From positions 310,001 through 374,000 of the forward strand of contig NZ_LR217722.1 of assembly GCF_900698975.1 (NCBI RefSeq): a stretch of 64,000 nt of DNA, read 5' to 3'. The translations under genes and the position numbers were made by a program. The stretch comes from Buchnera aphidicola (Cinara splendens). GTDB lineage: Bacteria > Pseudomonadota > Gammaproteobacteria > Enterobacterales > Enterobacteriaceae. Under the pieces are notes generated by a model. That model had not been told where the DNA came from. It made no database searches and worked only from the letters and a program-made list of their open reading frames with translations. Below, one piece after another: positions 1 to 9,220 of this stretch. How positions within the stretch are numbered: position 1 is the first letter of the stretch; every line of letters begins with the position of its first letter.

Positions 1-271
1 GTTTTTTTCTTAACGTTCCGCGATTAATTCCTAAAATTAAAGCGGCTTGTGTTTGATTACCTCGAGTATATTGCATGATATTATCAAACAATGGTTTTTC
101 TATTTCAGATAAAAATCGTTGATATAGATTATTATCATTTTTTTTAATAACTACTGAAAAATAATTTTTTAAGGCAATTGTAATATAATTAATCAAAGGA
201 GTATTAAATACTTCTTTATTAATGATATGTGATACAAAAAAACAACTAGAATTTCTTTTATTATTTAACAT
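1..271 (-). CDS. fis: DNA-binding protein Fis (3' end cut by window)
   Basis: Nucleoid-associated homodimer that bends DNA and, in enterobacteria, activates rRNA and tRNA promoters. The reading frame from the ATG at 271 down to base 2 gives 90 codons against 98 residues in E. coli, so only the last few residues lie outside the window. The C-terminal helix-turn-helix is almost unchanged (MQYTRGNQTQAAL, then INRGTLRKK), while the first 40 residues are strongly diverged. It was recognised by direct translation of the reverse strand, and the start fits the family length. In E. coli fis follows dusB, which would lie outside this window. Confidence 0.93.
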   Translation of the reverse strand, partial: MLNNKRNSSCFFVSHIINKEVFNTPLINYITIALKNYFSVVIKKNDNNLYQRFLSEIEKPLFDNIMQYTRGNQTQAALILGINRGTLRKK

Positions 272-434
272 ATATTTACTTAATTAATTTTATAAAAAAT
301 ATTCTTAATATGATCAAAAGATCAGGAATATTAACATTAAACTGTTTTATTTAGTAATGAATATATTTTTTTAATACATGAAGTATATCACTGTAAACTA
401 TATTGGTATAATTGTATGACTAAATACATATTTA

Positions 435-1402
435 TTATACCATATCTTCGTAATATAATAATGTAAGTAGATGCACCATATCTAAAGGAGGACTAATCGT
501 CCAAGTTTTTAATTCATTGGTTATAGGATGTATAAAACTTAACATTCTAGAATGTAGAGATGGTCTAGAAAATTTACACAAAAACCTACATGTTTTCTTA
601 GATAATCCCAGTGAATTATGTTTTATACCTTTAGAATATATACTATCTCCAAATATAGGATGAGCAATGGCAGAAAAATGTACTCTAATCTGATGCGTTC
701 TTCCCGTTTTTATTTGTACACGAACATATGTATAATTTCTGAATCTAGTAATAACTTTATAGTGAGTAATTGCTTTTTTTCCTCCGCTACCAATTGTCAT
801 AATGGTTCGACGATGAATATTTCTTTTAATTGGATAATTGATATTTCCGTTTCGTTTAATTCTTCCAATAACAATAGCATCGTATTCTTTAATTATTTTA
901 CGGTTTTTAAATAAACTAACTAAATAATTATATGCTAAAATTGTTTTAGCTACAACTAACAAACCTGATGTATTTTTGTCTAATCTATGAACTATACCTG
1001 CTCTAGGTAAACTAGAATTACGTTTATAATGAAAAATTAAAGCATTTAACAATGTTCCAGATGTATTTCCGTAGCCTAAATGAACAACAAAATTAGATGG
1101 TTTATTTATTATTAATATCTCAGAATCTTCAAAAATAATATCCAATGGTATATTTTCTTTTTTTATTTTAACGAGATTAAATTCATTATTGACACATACA
1201 ATAATTACATCATTAAAAAAAATTTTTTTTTTGGAGCAGTGACAATCACATCATTTACAGATATACATCCTAATAAAATCCATTTTTTTATACGCGAACG
1301 AGATACCGGAAAAAACTTTTGAACTAAAATTTTATCCAATCTATAAGACTGTAATTTTGATACAGTAGATATAAATTTTAATTTTATTGTGTTAAAAGAC
1401 AT
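435..1402 (-). pseudogene. rluD: 23S rRNA pseudouridine synthase D, split by a poly(A) frameshift
   Basis: RluD makes pseudouridines 1911, 1915 and 1917 in helix 69 of 23S rRNA. The first frame (1402 down to 1205) encodes a 65-residue S4 RNA-binding domain (SRSRIKKWI) and stops. The second frame encodes the catalytic domain, with HRLDKNTSGL carrying the catalytic Asp and RTHQIRVH near the end. On the coding strand the break lies in A10 followed by T8 (1232-1215). Adding one A (or T) joins both frames without a stop and gives about 322 residues, against 326 in E. coli. The linker reads on in the second frame to IPLDIIFEDSE, matching the family. A TTG at 1145 is not a credible start. The gene is either a very young pseudogene or is rescued by transcriptional slippage. 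Confidence 0.88.
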
Positions 1403-1621
1403 ATTATACTCATTAAATTTTGTATTTTTAAAAATAAAAAATAACTATTACATTTTAACATAAAAAACATTAAATTTAGATATTTTTATGTTCAAAAGAT
1501 AATTAAAAAATTACTTTTACACATAAAATTTTATTTTAATAAATTAAAAAAATCAAATATTTTTATTTATATAAGATAACTATATTCTTTATTTTAATAA
1601 ACACCTGTAGGAAAAAATTAT

Positions 1622-4276
1622 ATGAAAACTGATAAAATACGATCTTTATTTTTACAATTTTTTAAAGAAAAAAACCATACTATTATTAAAAGCAGTTCTT
1701 TAATACCTAAAAACGATAACACTTTATTGTTTACAAATGCTGGAATGAATCAATTTAAAGAAATATACTTAGGACATAAAAGAAACCAAAAATCATCATA
1801 TACTAGTGCTCAATATTGTATTCGAACAGGAGGAAAACATAATGATTTCAATAAAGTAGGATATGAACCATACCACCATACATTATTTGAAATGCTGGGA
1901 AACTTTAGTTTTGGAGAATATTTTAAAGAAACATCTATTATATATGCGTGGGAATTTTTAACTCATAAAAATTGGTTAAACATATCAAAAAAAAAAATAT
2001 GGATTACATATTACTACAAAGACATTGAAACAAAAAATATTTGGTTAAATAAAATAAAAATTCAATCTAATCATTTAATCACAATATATGACAAAAATAA
2101 CATAGAATATCATTCCAATAATTTTTGGAAAATGGGTAATTCAGGTCCATGTGGTCCATGTACTGAAATTTTTTACGATACAAGAAAAAAAAATAAAGAA
2201 AAAAAAACAATCAAAAATTACAATGAACTAAAAAAATATTGTGTAGAAATCTGGAATTTAGTTTTCATGCAATTTAATCAAATCAAATCTAAAAAACTAA
2301 TAAAATTACCTATTCCTTCAGTAGATACAGGTATGGGTTTAGAACGTATATCAGCAGTTTTGCAGAAAGTATCGTCAAGTTATGAAACAGATAATTTTAT
2401 AAAACTAATACAATCTATCAAAAAAACTATAAAAATTAAATCAAATAACTATATTTCATTGCGAATTATTGCAGATCACATTCGAACAGCAACTTGTCTA
2501 ATTTCTGAAAATATAATACCTGGAAATGAAGGAAGAAATTATGTATTAAGAAGAATCATTAGAAGAGCATTAAGTCATGGATATTTTATAGGCTTGCATA
2601 AACCTTTTTTTTATAAATTATCCGAATTTATAATTACAAATATGACACAAATAAATACAGATTTTAACATTTCTTCTAATATTAGTGTTATAAAAAAAAT
2701 ATTATTGTCTGAAGAAAAACAATTTTCTCAAGTATTGAAAATAGGGATGTACAAATTAAAAAAAGAAATCGTTATCAATCAAACAAAAAGATTGTGTGAA
2801 AAAAAAATATTTTATTTATATGAAACATTTGGATTACCTATAGAAATTACAAAAGATATTTGTAAAAAAAAAAAAATATCTATTAATTTTCAAAAATTAA
2901 ATCAAATTATAGAATTAAATAAACAACAACAAAAAAAAAAAAATATACAAACAAACAAACATAGTTCATGTTTAATACATATTACTGAAACATCTATTTT
3001 TGACGGATATCATGAATATATAAAAAAATCTAAAATTACTCAAATTATTTATAAAAATAAATCTGTTTCATTTTTATCTGAAAAATGCGAAGGAATATTA
3101 GTATTAAATATAACACCTTTTTATGGTGAATCTAGCGGACAAATAGGAGATTCAGGAAAAATAATCAATAAGAAAGGAACGTTTATAGTTAACAATACAC
3201 AAAAAAATGGAAATTTTACTGCACACCTAGGATACCTTAAAAAAGGTATTTTACGCGTAGGAGAAAAAATAGTTGCAAAAATAGATACTAAAAAAAGAAA
3301 AAGAATACAATCTAATCATTCTGCTTCACACTTATTACATGCTGCATTAATTAAAAAATTTGGATTAAATATAGTTCAAAAAGGATCCTATATAAATAAT
3401 GAATACTTCCGATTCGATTTTATATATAACGATAATCTTACAGAAAGAGACATTCAAAAATTAGAAATTACAATAAATAAAAAAATTCAAAAAAATATCA
3501 AAATACATGCTATTATTACATCATTTTCTCGAGCACAAAAATACAATGCTATATATTTATCATCTAAAGAATATAAAAATACCGTCCGTATGATCTGTAT
3601 TAACAATTTTTCTATTGAATTATGCAACGGAACTCATCATGAGTCTACTGGAAAAATCGGATGTTTTAAAATTATAAAATATAAAAATATTGGAAATTCA
3701 ATAAAGCGTATTACTGCAATAACGGGTATACCTGTAATACAGTATATTCAAAAAAAAACAAATAAAGAAAAAAAAATACAATATTTACTAAAAAATAATT
3801 CTAATGATATATATAAATCAATAAAAAAATTAGTGAATAAAATTCGTTATATAAAAAAAGAAAAAAAAGACTTAATAAATCAAAATATTTCGCAAATATC
3901 TAAAAATTTAATATCAAAAGCATACAATATTAATAATGTATTAATAATAATTTCATATATATCCCATTTAAAATATACAATGCTTAAAAATATATCTGAT
4001 ACTATCAAACAAAAAAAAGAATCCGTTATTATTATACTAATCAATAAAAATACTTCAATAATAAGATTTTTAATTAGTGTTACTGACAATATTATTCAAT
4101 ACATAAATGCAATAGATGTTATGAACATAATGTTTTCTGTATTATCTGGAAAAGGTGGAGGAAAAAAAAATATTGTTAAAGGAAAATTAAAAAATACAAA
4201 CATTATATCTGAAAAAATAAAAAAAATGAAAAAAAAAATCATAAAATATATACACGAAAATAATATACATAAATAA
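1622..4276 (+). CDS. alaS: Alanyl-tRNA synthetase
   Basis: Charges tRNA-Ala in the cytoplasm. It is 884 residues long (E. coli 876). It has the class II catalytic core at the N terminus (LLFTNAGMNQFK, then HHTLFEMLGNFSFGEYF) and the editing domain with HSASH at about residues 565-569 and CNGTH at about 667-671, matching the zinc/editing ligands of E. coli. The C-Ala domain ends with a glycine-rich SGKGGGKK. An AGGA lies about 10 bases before the ATG. The gene contains two in-frame A13 runs (2864-2876 and 2931-2943), unusual for an essential gene. csrA follows, as in E. coli; recX and recA, which precede alaS there, are not present. Confidence 0.98.
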   Translation: MKTDKIRSLFLQFFKEKNHTIIKSSSLIPKNDNTLLFTNAGMNQFKEIYLGHKRNQKSSYTSAQYCIRTGGKHNDFNKVGYEPYHHTLFEMLGNFSFGEYFKETSIIYAWEFLTHKNWLNISKKKIWITYYYKDIETKNIWLNKIKIQSNHLITIYDKNNIEYHSNNFWKMGNSGPCGPCTEIFYDTRKKNKEKKTIKNYNELKKYCVEIWNLVFMQFNQIKSKKLIKLPIPSVDTGMGLERISAVLQKVSSSYETDNFIKLIQSIKKTIKIKSNNYISLRIIADHIRTATCLISENIIPGNEGRNYVLRRIIRRALSHGYFIGLHKPFFYKLSEFIITNMTQINTDFNISSNISVIKKILLSEEKQFSQVLKIGMYKLKKEIVINQTKRLCEKKIFYLYETFGLPIEITKDICKKKKISINFQKLNQIIELNKQQQKKKNIQTNKHSSCLIHITETSIFDGYHEYIKKSKITQIIYKNKSVSFLSEKCEGILVLNITPFYGESSGQIGDSGKIINKKGTFIVNNTQKNGNFTAHLGYLKKGILRVGEKIVAKIDTKKRKRIQSNHSASHLLHAALIKKFGLNIVQKGSYINNEYFRFDFIYNDNLTERDIQKLEITINKKIQKNIKIHAIITSFSRAQKYNAIYLSSKEYKNTVRMICINNFSIELCNGTHHESTGKIGCFKIIKYKNIGNSIKRITAITGIPVIQYIQKKTNKEKKIQYLLKNNSNDIYKSIKKLVNKIRYIKKEKKDLINQNISQISKNLISKAYNINNVLIIISYISHLKYTMLKNISDTIKQKKESVIIILINKNTSIIRFLISVTDNIIQYINAIDVMNIMFSVLSGKGGGKKNIVKGKLKNTNIISEKIKKMKKKIIKYIHENNIHK

Positions 4277-4387
4277 TACTTATGTTATAGAAAAAAAATC
4301 TATGAATAATATATATATTATTTTATTTATTTTAATATGTTTAAAAAAACAAAATATATATTTTGTTTCTCAAAAGGAACGAAAGAA

Positions 4388-4579
4388 ATGCTTATTTTAA
4401 CTCGTCGAATTGGCGAAACGTTAATGATCGGCGATGAAATAACTGTAACAATTTTAGGAATTAAAGGAAATCAAATTCGCGTAGGAATTAATGCTCCTAA
4501 AAAAATATCTGTACATAGAGAAGAAATATATAAAAAAATTCAGCTAGAAAAAAATTCGTGTGAAAAAAACAAAAAATAA
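4388..4579 (+). CDS. csrA: Carbon storage regulator CsrA
   Basis: Small dimeric RNA-binding protein that binds GGA motifs in mRNA leaders and controls translation and stability. The 63-residue product begins [16 protein letters not shown] and keeps the beta-strand core and the RNA-contacting VHREEIY segment, with E. coli-like length. The frame is open upstream to an ATG at 4337, but the family always begins at MLILTRR and an AAAGGAA lies just before 4388, so I chose 4388. It lies downstream of alaS and upstream of tRNA-Ser and tRNA-Arg, the E. coli arrangement. A strong hairpin follows at once. Confidence 0.95.
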   Translation: MLILTRRIGETLMIGDEITVTILGIKGNQIRVGINAPKKISVHREEIYKKIQLEKNSCEKNKK

Positions 4580-4583
4580 ACAC

Positions 4584-4617
4584 TTACTGTATTTTGTGAA
4601 TATTCAAAATACAGTAA
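4584..4617 (+). terminator. Hairpin after csrA
   Basis: A perfect 13-bp inverted repeat (TTACTGTATTTTG at 4584-4596 and its complement at 4605-4617) with an 8-base loop, starting four bases after the csrA stop. It is followed by A4 and then TATTTTTACT, so the T stretch is slightly displaced. Position and perfect pairing suggest a factor-independent terminator or 3' stabiliser of the alaS-csrA transcript. Confidence 0.6.
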
Positions 4618-4801
4618 AAATATTTTTACTTATTAAAAAACAGTTTAATTTTTTAACAAAAATATTACTTTTACAATAAAAATCATCTTATTGAAAAAAT
4701 TAACAAAAAATAAATATTGAATTTGATAATAAAATTTCATTTGACTTATTTTATAAAAAAAGTAATATAGTCATATATATTTTTTATATATTTAATACAT
4801 T

Positions 4802-4888
4802 GGTGAGATGGCCGAGTGGTTTAAGGCGCTCCCCTGCTAAAGGAGTATGTATTAATTTGCATCGAGGGTTCAAATCCCTCTCTCACCA
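4802..4888 (+). tRNA. serV: tRNA-Ser (GCU anticodon)
   Basis: 87-base cloverleaf. The acceptor stem GGTGAGA pairs with TCTCACC, and the anticodon loop centres on GCT in CCCTGCTAAAGG. The long variable arm is typical of tRNA-Ser, and the T arm is GAGGGTTCAAATCCCTC. It decodes AGU/AGC. The 3' CCA is not encoded (CA follows the discriminator A). It stands between csrA and tRNA-Arg, as serV does in E. coli. Confidence 0.95.
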
Positions 4889-4904
4889 CAAGAATATCAT
4901 ATAT

Positions 4905-4978
4905 GCATCCGTAGCTTAGTTGGATAGAGCACTCGGCTACGAACCGAGAGGTTGAAGGTTCAAATCCTTCCGGATGCA
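4905..4978 (+). tRNA. argV: tRNA-Arg (ACG anticodon)
   Basis: 74-base cloverleaf with acceptor GCATCCG paired to CGGATGC and anticodon stem-loop CTCGGCTACGAACCGAG. The A34 of the ACG anticodon is normally deaminated to inosine by TadA so that CGU, CGC and CGA are read. The T arm is GAAGGTTCAAATCCTTC. CCA is not encoded. It lies 16 bases after tRNA-Ser, so the two are probably co-transcribed. Confidence 0.95.
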
Positions 4979-5060
4979 TGAACAATATTTTTGTATATAA
5001 ATAATAATTAATTAATACCTTAATTTATGTTTTGTTTTATATAAAATAGGATTTTATATT

Positions 5061-5777
5061 TTGTATATTCCTAGAATTTATTTTAATAAATCAATAAAAA
5101 TTGACACAATTATTAAATTAAAAAAAAACATGGTACATTTTTGTATAAATGTAATTAGATTACGTATAGGTGACATAATACATTTATTTAATAACACTAA
5201 TTATATATTTATCTCCAAAATATTAGACATAAAAAACAAAAATATTTTAATAAAAATTATAAGTACACAACTAGATAATAAAGAATCTCCAATAAAAATT
5301 CATTTAGGACAATGTGTATCTAAAAAAATGAATATAACAATTGAAAAATCAGTAGAACTAGGTATTAATACCATTACTCCTATAATATCCAAAAAAAAAA
5401 ATTCTGAGAAATCAATATCTAAAAAAATATGTCATTGGAAAAAGATAATTATTTCTGCATGTACTCAATCTCTTAGAAATGTTGTACCAAAATTAAACAC
5501 ACCATCTACAATACATCAATGGTGTGATGGCATAACCCCACAATCTACCAAAATTATTTTTGATCCTAAAGCTAAAAATAAAATTTACAGCATCCCTAAT
5601 CAATACAAAAATATTTTTATATTAATAGGTTCAGAAAAAGGATTTCATGGATATGAAAAAAAATGTGCAAAAGAAAAAAATTTTTTAAAAATATCATTAG
5701 GACCTAGAATATTACGAACTGAAACAGCAAGTATTGTAGCAATAACTGCATTACAAATACACTTAGGAGACATATAA
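5061..5777 (+). CDS. rsmE: 16S rRNA m3U1498 methyltransferase
   Basis: SAM-dependent SPOUT-class enzyme that methylates N3 of U1498 in 16S rRNA. It has 238 residues (E. coli 243). The N-terminal PUA-like part begins MYIPRIYF. The middle has SPIKIHLGQCVSKKMNITIEKS (family: HLGQ...EKSxELG). The C-terminal SAM-binding knot is marked by LIGSEKGF, where most members have LIGPEGG, and by LGPRILRTETA, which is almost invariant. The stop lies 62 bases from the zapA stop on the other strand. Confidence 0.95.
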   Translation: MYIPRIYFNKSIKIDTIIKLKKNMVHFCINVIRLRIGDIIHLFNNTNYIFISKILDIKNKNILIKIISTQLDNKESPIKIHLGQCVSKKMNITIEKSVELGINTITPIISKKKNSEKSISKKICHWKKIIISACTQSLRNVVPKLNTPSTIHQWCDGITPQSTKIIFDPKAKNKIYSIPNQYKNIFILIGSEKGFHGYEKKCAKEKNFLKISLGPRILRTETASIVAITALQIHLGDI

Positions 5778-5839
5778 AATATATATAAAATATATATACT
5801 GTTAATGATTAACACATACAATAATATAATTAAAAATAT

Positions 5840-6133
5840 CTATTTAGAATTTAAAGAAGAATCAATCATTTCGTTCAAAACCAACATTCGAGATTTTATA
5901 TGTTTAATACAATGAACAGATTTATGTTTTTCTATTTCTAGTTCGTAACAAATATTTAAAGCAGTAATAAAAATTAATTGTTCTATATTAGAAACACCTG
6001 TTTTTTCTTTTAAATCTTCCAATCGTTTATTCAAAATATTTGCTAGGTAGTATAAATCTGAAGAATTTTTATCGGGACAATTAACACGTATAAACCGACC
6101 AAAAACTTCTATATCAATAGATTTTAATGACAT
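5840..6133 (-). CDS. zapA: Cell division protein ZapA
   Basis: Z-ring-associated protein that cross-links FtsZ filaments. It has 97 residues (E. coli 109). The conserved globular domain is easily recognised (VDIxIFGRxxRVNCP-type start, then RLEDLKEKTGV and EQLIFITALNICYEL). The C-terminal coiled coil is about a dozen residues shorter than in E. coli. In E. coli 6S RNA follows zapA; here only 86 bases separate it from rpiA upstream and I see no 6S RNA. Confidence 0.93.
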   Translation of the reverse strand: MSLKSIDIEVFGRFIRVNCPDKNSSDLYYLANILNKRLEDLKEKTGVSNIEQLIFITALNICYELEIEKHKSVHCIKHIKSRMLVLNEMIDSSLNSK

Positions 6134-6219
6134 AAATAATTCTCTATGAATAATCAGTTTAAAAAATATATAATATTATCTAATAATCTATTTTAAAATC
6201 AAGCATAAATACATACGTA

Positions 6220-6876
6220 TTATAAAGATATTTTATCTATTCTATTAGAATAACTAACTAAAACTAAATCTGCTTTTCTTACACAAAATAATCCTACAGA
6301 TACAACTCCAGGTATATTATTTATATATTTTTCTAAATAAATAGAGTTGTTTGTACATAAATCATACATATCAATAACATAATTACCATTATCTGTAATA
6401 AAATTTTTTCTATATTTAGGTATTCCACCTAATTTTACTACCTCTCTGGATACACTATTTAATGAAATAGGAATTACTTCCACAGGAATAGGAAAATTAT
6501 CAAATTTTTTTACATATTTTGATTTATCTACTATACACAAAAATTTTTTTGAAACAGAAGCTATAATTTTTTCTCTAGTTAAAGCTCCTCCACCACCTTT
6601 TATCATTTCTAAAGAATGATTTATTTGATCTGCACTATCAATATAAATATCAAGTGATGTAAGTGTATTTAAATCAACAATCGGTATATTAAATTGTTTT
6701 AGTAAATCTTCTGACATAGAAGAACTGGGTACAACTCCTCGAATATAACTAGAAATGGTTGATAACTCTTTAATAAAAAAATTTATTGTAGATCCTGATC
6801 CAATTCCAATGATAGAATTTTTTGGTACATAATTTATTGCAGATATAGCTACAGATTTTTTTAACGTATCAAACAT
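6220..6876 (-). CDS. rpiA: Ribose-5-phosphate isomerase A
   Basis: Interconverts ribulose-5-phosphate and ribose-5-phosphate in the pentose phosphate pathway, feeding nucleotide synthesis. It has 218 residues (E. coli 219). Recognisable parts are IGIGSGST (phosphate loop), DSADQIN (family DGADEI, carrying the two catalytic Asp), MIKGGGGALTREKIIA with the catalytic Lys and Glu, and IPGVVSVGLF. An earlier in-frame ATG at 6894 exists, but GGAGAA stands directly before the ATG at 6876 and matches the family N terminus, so I chose 6876. The change of DGADE to DSADQ is unusual but keeps both aspartates. Confidence 0.96.
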   Translation of the reverse strand: MFDTLKKSVAISAINYVPKNSIIGIGSGSTINFFIKELSTISSYIRGVVPSSSMSEDLLKQFNIPIVDLNTLTSLDIYIDSADQINHSLEMIKGGGGALTREKIIASVSKKFLCIVDKSKYVKKFDNFPIPVEVIPISLNSVSREVVKLGGIPKYRKNFITDNGNYVIDMYDLCTNNSIYLEKYINNIPGVVSVGLFCVRKADLVLVSYSNRIDKISL

Positions 6877-7084
6877 ATGTTCTCCATAATACATTAAAAA
6901 TTATTTATCAAAAATAAAATGTTATAATGTTTTTTTTAGATAAATCAATTATAATCATAATAATAACAAAATTTAATCATTTCATTAATTATTAAAATAA
7001 TAATACAATGTATATGTACATTTTGATATAAAAATAATCATTAAAAAAGTATTTTCATATAATTATTGTATAAATAATATTTAT

Positions 7085-7156
7085 CTGGGGTACCTGGATT
7101 CGAACCAGGGATGCCGGTATCAAAAACCGGTGCCGTAACCTCTTGGCTATACCCCA
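7085..7156 (-). tRNA. tRNA-Gln (UUG anticodon)
   Basis: 72 bases on the minus strand. Acceptor TGGGGTA pairs with TACCCCA, discriminator G, anticodon loop TTTTGAT with TTG, T arm CCTGGTTCGAATCCAGG. CCA is not encoded. It is the last of three tRNAs in the order Met-Leu-Gln, resembling the metT-leuW-glnU cluster of E. coli. Confidence 0.95.
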
Positions 7157-7196
7157 AAATTCACATTAATAAAAATTTTTAATACTATTATAATTA

Positions 7197-7278
7197 TGCG
7201 GAAGGCGAGATTTGAACTCGCAAACTTTTCAGCGCCAGAACCTAAATCTGGTGCGTCTACCATTTTCGCCACTTCCGC
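7197..7278 (-). tRNA. tRNA-Leu (UAG anticodon)
   Basis: 82 bases on the minus strand. Acceptor GCGGAAG pairs with CTTCCGC, the anticodon stem-loop CCAGATTTAGGTTCTGG gives TAG, and the variable arm is long, as in type II tRNAs. The T arm is GCGAGTTCAAATCTCGC. CCA is not encoded. It corresponds in position to E. coli leuW. Confidence 0.95.
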
Positions 7279-7299
7279 TTAATATATATATAATTTTTA

Positions 7300-7373
7300 T
7301 GGCTATAACGAGAATCGAACTCGTGACCTCAGCGTTATGAGTGCTGCGCTCTAACCGACTGAGCTACATAGCC
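7300..7373 (-). tRNA. tRNA-Met (CAU anticodon, elongator type)
   Basis: 74 bases on the minus strand. Acceptor GGCTATG pairs with TATAGCC (last pair G-U) and the anticodon loop is CTCATAA. It lacks the three G-C pairs of the initiator anticodon stem and matches the position of metT beside leuW and glnU, so elongator Met is favoured. A CAU-bearing tRNA-Ile precursor cannot be fully excluded by eye. CCA is not encoded. Confidence 0.88.
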
Positions 7374-7558
7374 GGAATAATAAAAACTAATATTTAAATG
7401 TTAATTTTACACAAATAAAATGTTTTTTACAATAAAAATTTATAAAAATTATTTTATAAAAAAATAACTTTTTTTAACAAATATGACGTTTAAAAAAAAC
7501 ATCAAGTAAAATACAATAAAAATCATTATACATAAAATATATATGGAATAGTTTAATA

Positions 7559-9220
7559 ATGAAACATACAAATAACAATAATTTCATTAATAAAATTGTA
7601 AAATATTCAATTTTGAAAAATCCTAAAAGAAAAATAAAAACACGATTTCCACCAGAACCTAATGGTTACTTACATATAGGACATGCGAAATCTATATGTT
7701 TAAACAATAATATCGCTAATAAATACAATGGTACATGTAATCTTAGATTTGATGATACAAATCCTAGAAAAGAAAATGAAAAATACATTCAAGCAATTAA
7801 AAAGGATATAAAATGGTTGGGTTTTGATTGGTATAAAAAAACAACATATACTTCAAATTACTTTAATCAATTATACCAATATGCAATTCAGTTAATAAAA
7901 AAAAAAGTAGCATATGTAGACGAATTAAATGTAAAAGATATAAAAAAATATAGAGGAACATTAAAAAAAAATGGAAAAAATAGTCCTTTTCGCAACCGAA
8001 CTGTTAAACAAAATTTAATGTTATTTAAAAAAATGAAAAACGGAATGTTTCCAGAAGGATCCATGTGCTTACGAGCAAAAATAGATATGAAATCATCATA
8101 TATTATATTACGTGATCCTGTTCTGTATAGAATCATTTTTTCTAAACATCATCAAACAGAAAAAAAATGGTGTATTTATCCCATGTATGATTTTGCACAC
8201 TGTATTGCAGATGCTTTAGAAGGAATTACACACTCTTTATGTACATTGGAATTTTTAGATAATCGTCAATTATATATATGGATACTAGAAAAATTAAATT
8301 TTAATAAAATACCTCCAAGACAATATGAATTTTCTAAATTAAATTTAGAATATACAATTTTATCTAAAAGAAAAATACAAAAATTAATAGATCTTAAACT
8401 AGTAAGCGGATGGAAAGATCCAAGACTAAGTACACTATCGGGTTTACGAAAAAGAGGATATACTAACAATTCTATTAAAACATTTTGTCAGAAAGTAGGG
8501 GTTACCAGACAACAAAGTCTAACAGAATTATCTCTATTAGAATCGTGTATACGAAAAGATCTTAATTATTCTTCTCCTAGAAGGATGGCTGTTATTAACC
8601 CTATTAAATTAATTATAACAAATATTGATCATAATTATACAGAATACTTAGACGTTCCAAATCATCCTCATAGAAAAGACATGGGTTACAGAAAAATTTT
8701 ATTTTCCAGAGAAATATATATTGAAAAAGAAGATTTTCGTAAAAGACCTGTTACAGGCTACAAAGGATTAGTGTTAGGACAAAAAATTCGATTAAAATAT
8801 GCATACACTATACGGGCAAATCAAATTATAAAAAATAAAAACAATGATATTTTATGCATTTTATGTACTTATTACTTAAATAAAAAAAAAAAAAATATTT
8901 CATTAGAAAAAAAATATAATATAATTCACTGGGTATCTAAGAAAAATTCTACTAAAACTCAATTCAAATTATTTGATGTATTATTTACATCTAAAAATCC
9001 AGAAAAAGAAAAAAACATTATTCAATTGTATAATCCTAATTCATGTATAATTAAACTAGGATATACTGAATCTATAATGGATAATGAAAACATTCAACAT
9101 GCTTACCAATTTGAAAGAATAGGATATTTTTTAAAATTAAAAAAAAAAAATAAATGTAATATTTTAGTATTTAATAGAATTGTATCGTTAAAAAATAAAT
9201 ATAAAAAACTAATACATTAA
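7559..9220 (+). CDS. glnS: Glutaminyl-tRNA synthetase
   Basis: Class I synthetase that charges tRNA-Gln directly, so the organism need not amidate Glu-tRNA-Gln. It has 553 residues (E. coli 554). RFPPEPNGYLHIGHAKSI is the HIGH motif near residue 40, FDDTNP follows, and LSKRK near residue 268 is the KMSKS equivalent. The C-terminal anticodon-binding beta barrels are present (PHRKDMGYRKILFSREIYI). It lies divergently from the tRNA-Met/Leu/Gln cluster. Confidence 0.97.
   Translation: MKHTNNNNFINKIVKYSILKNPKRKIKTRFPPEPNGYLHIGHAKSICLNNNIANKYNGTCNLRFDDTNPRKENEKYIQAIKKDIKWLGFDWYKKTTYTSNYFNQLYQYAIQLIKKKVAYVDELNVKDIKKYRGTLKKNGKNSPFRNRTVKQNLMLFKKMKNGMFPEGSMCLRAKIDMKSSYIILRDPVLYRIIFSKHHQTEKKWCIYPMYDFAHCIADALEGITHSLCTLEFLDNRQLYIWILEKLNFNKIPPRQYEFSKLNLEYTILSKRKIQKLIDLKLVSGWKDPRLSTLSGLRKRGYTNNSIKTFCQKVGVTRQQSLTELSLLESCIRKDLNYSSPRRMAVINPIKLIITNIDHNYTEYLDVPNHPHRKDMGYRKILFSREIYIEKEDFRKRPVTGYKGLVLGQKIRLKYAYTIRANQIIKNKNNDILCILCTYYLNKKKKNISLEKKYNIIHWVSKKNSTKTQFKLFDVLFTSKNPEKEKNIIQLYNPNSCIIKLGYTESIMDNENIQHAYQFERIGYFLKLKKKNKCNILVFNRIVSLKNKYKKLIH

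Noticed and set aside
618..914. Open frame of 98 codons on the plus strand inside rluD
   Set aside because: It is antisense to the conserved catalytic domain and resembles nothing; AT-rich antisense frames of this size occur throughout the window.
4337..4387. N-terminal extension of csrA from ATG 4337
   Set aside because: The family starts at MLILTRR and a ribosome site stands directly before 4388.
6134..6219. 6S RNA expected beside zapA
   Set aside because: The 86-base gap to rpiA is too short for 6S RNA, and no paired structure is visible.
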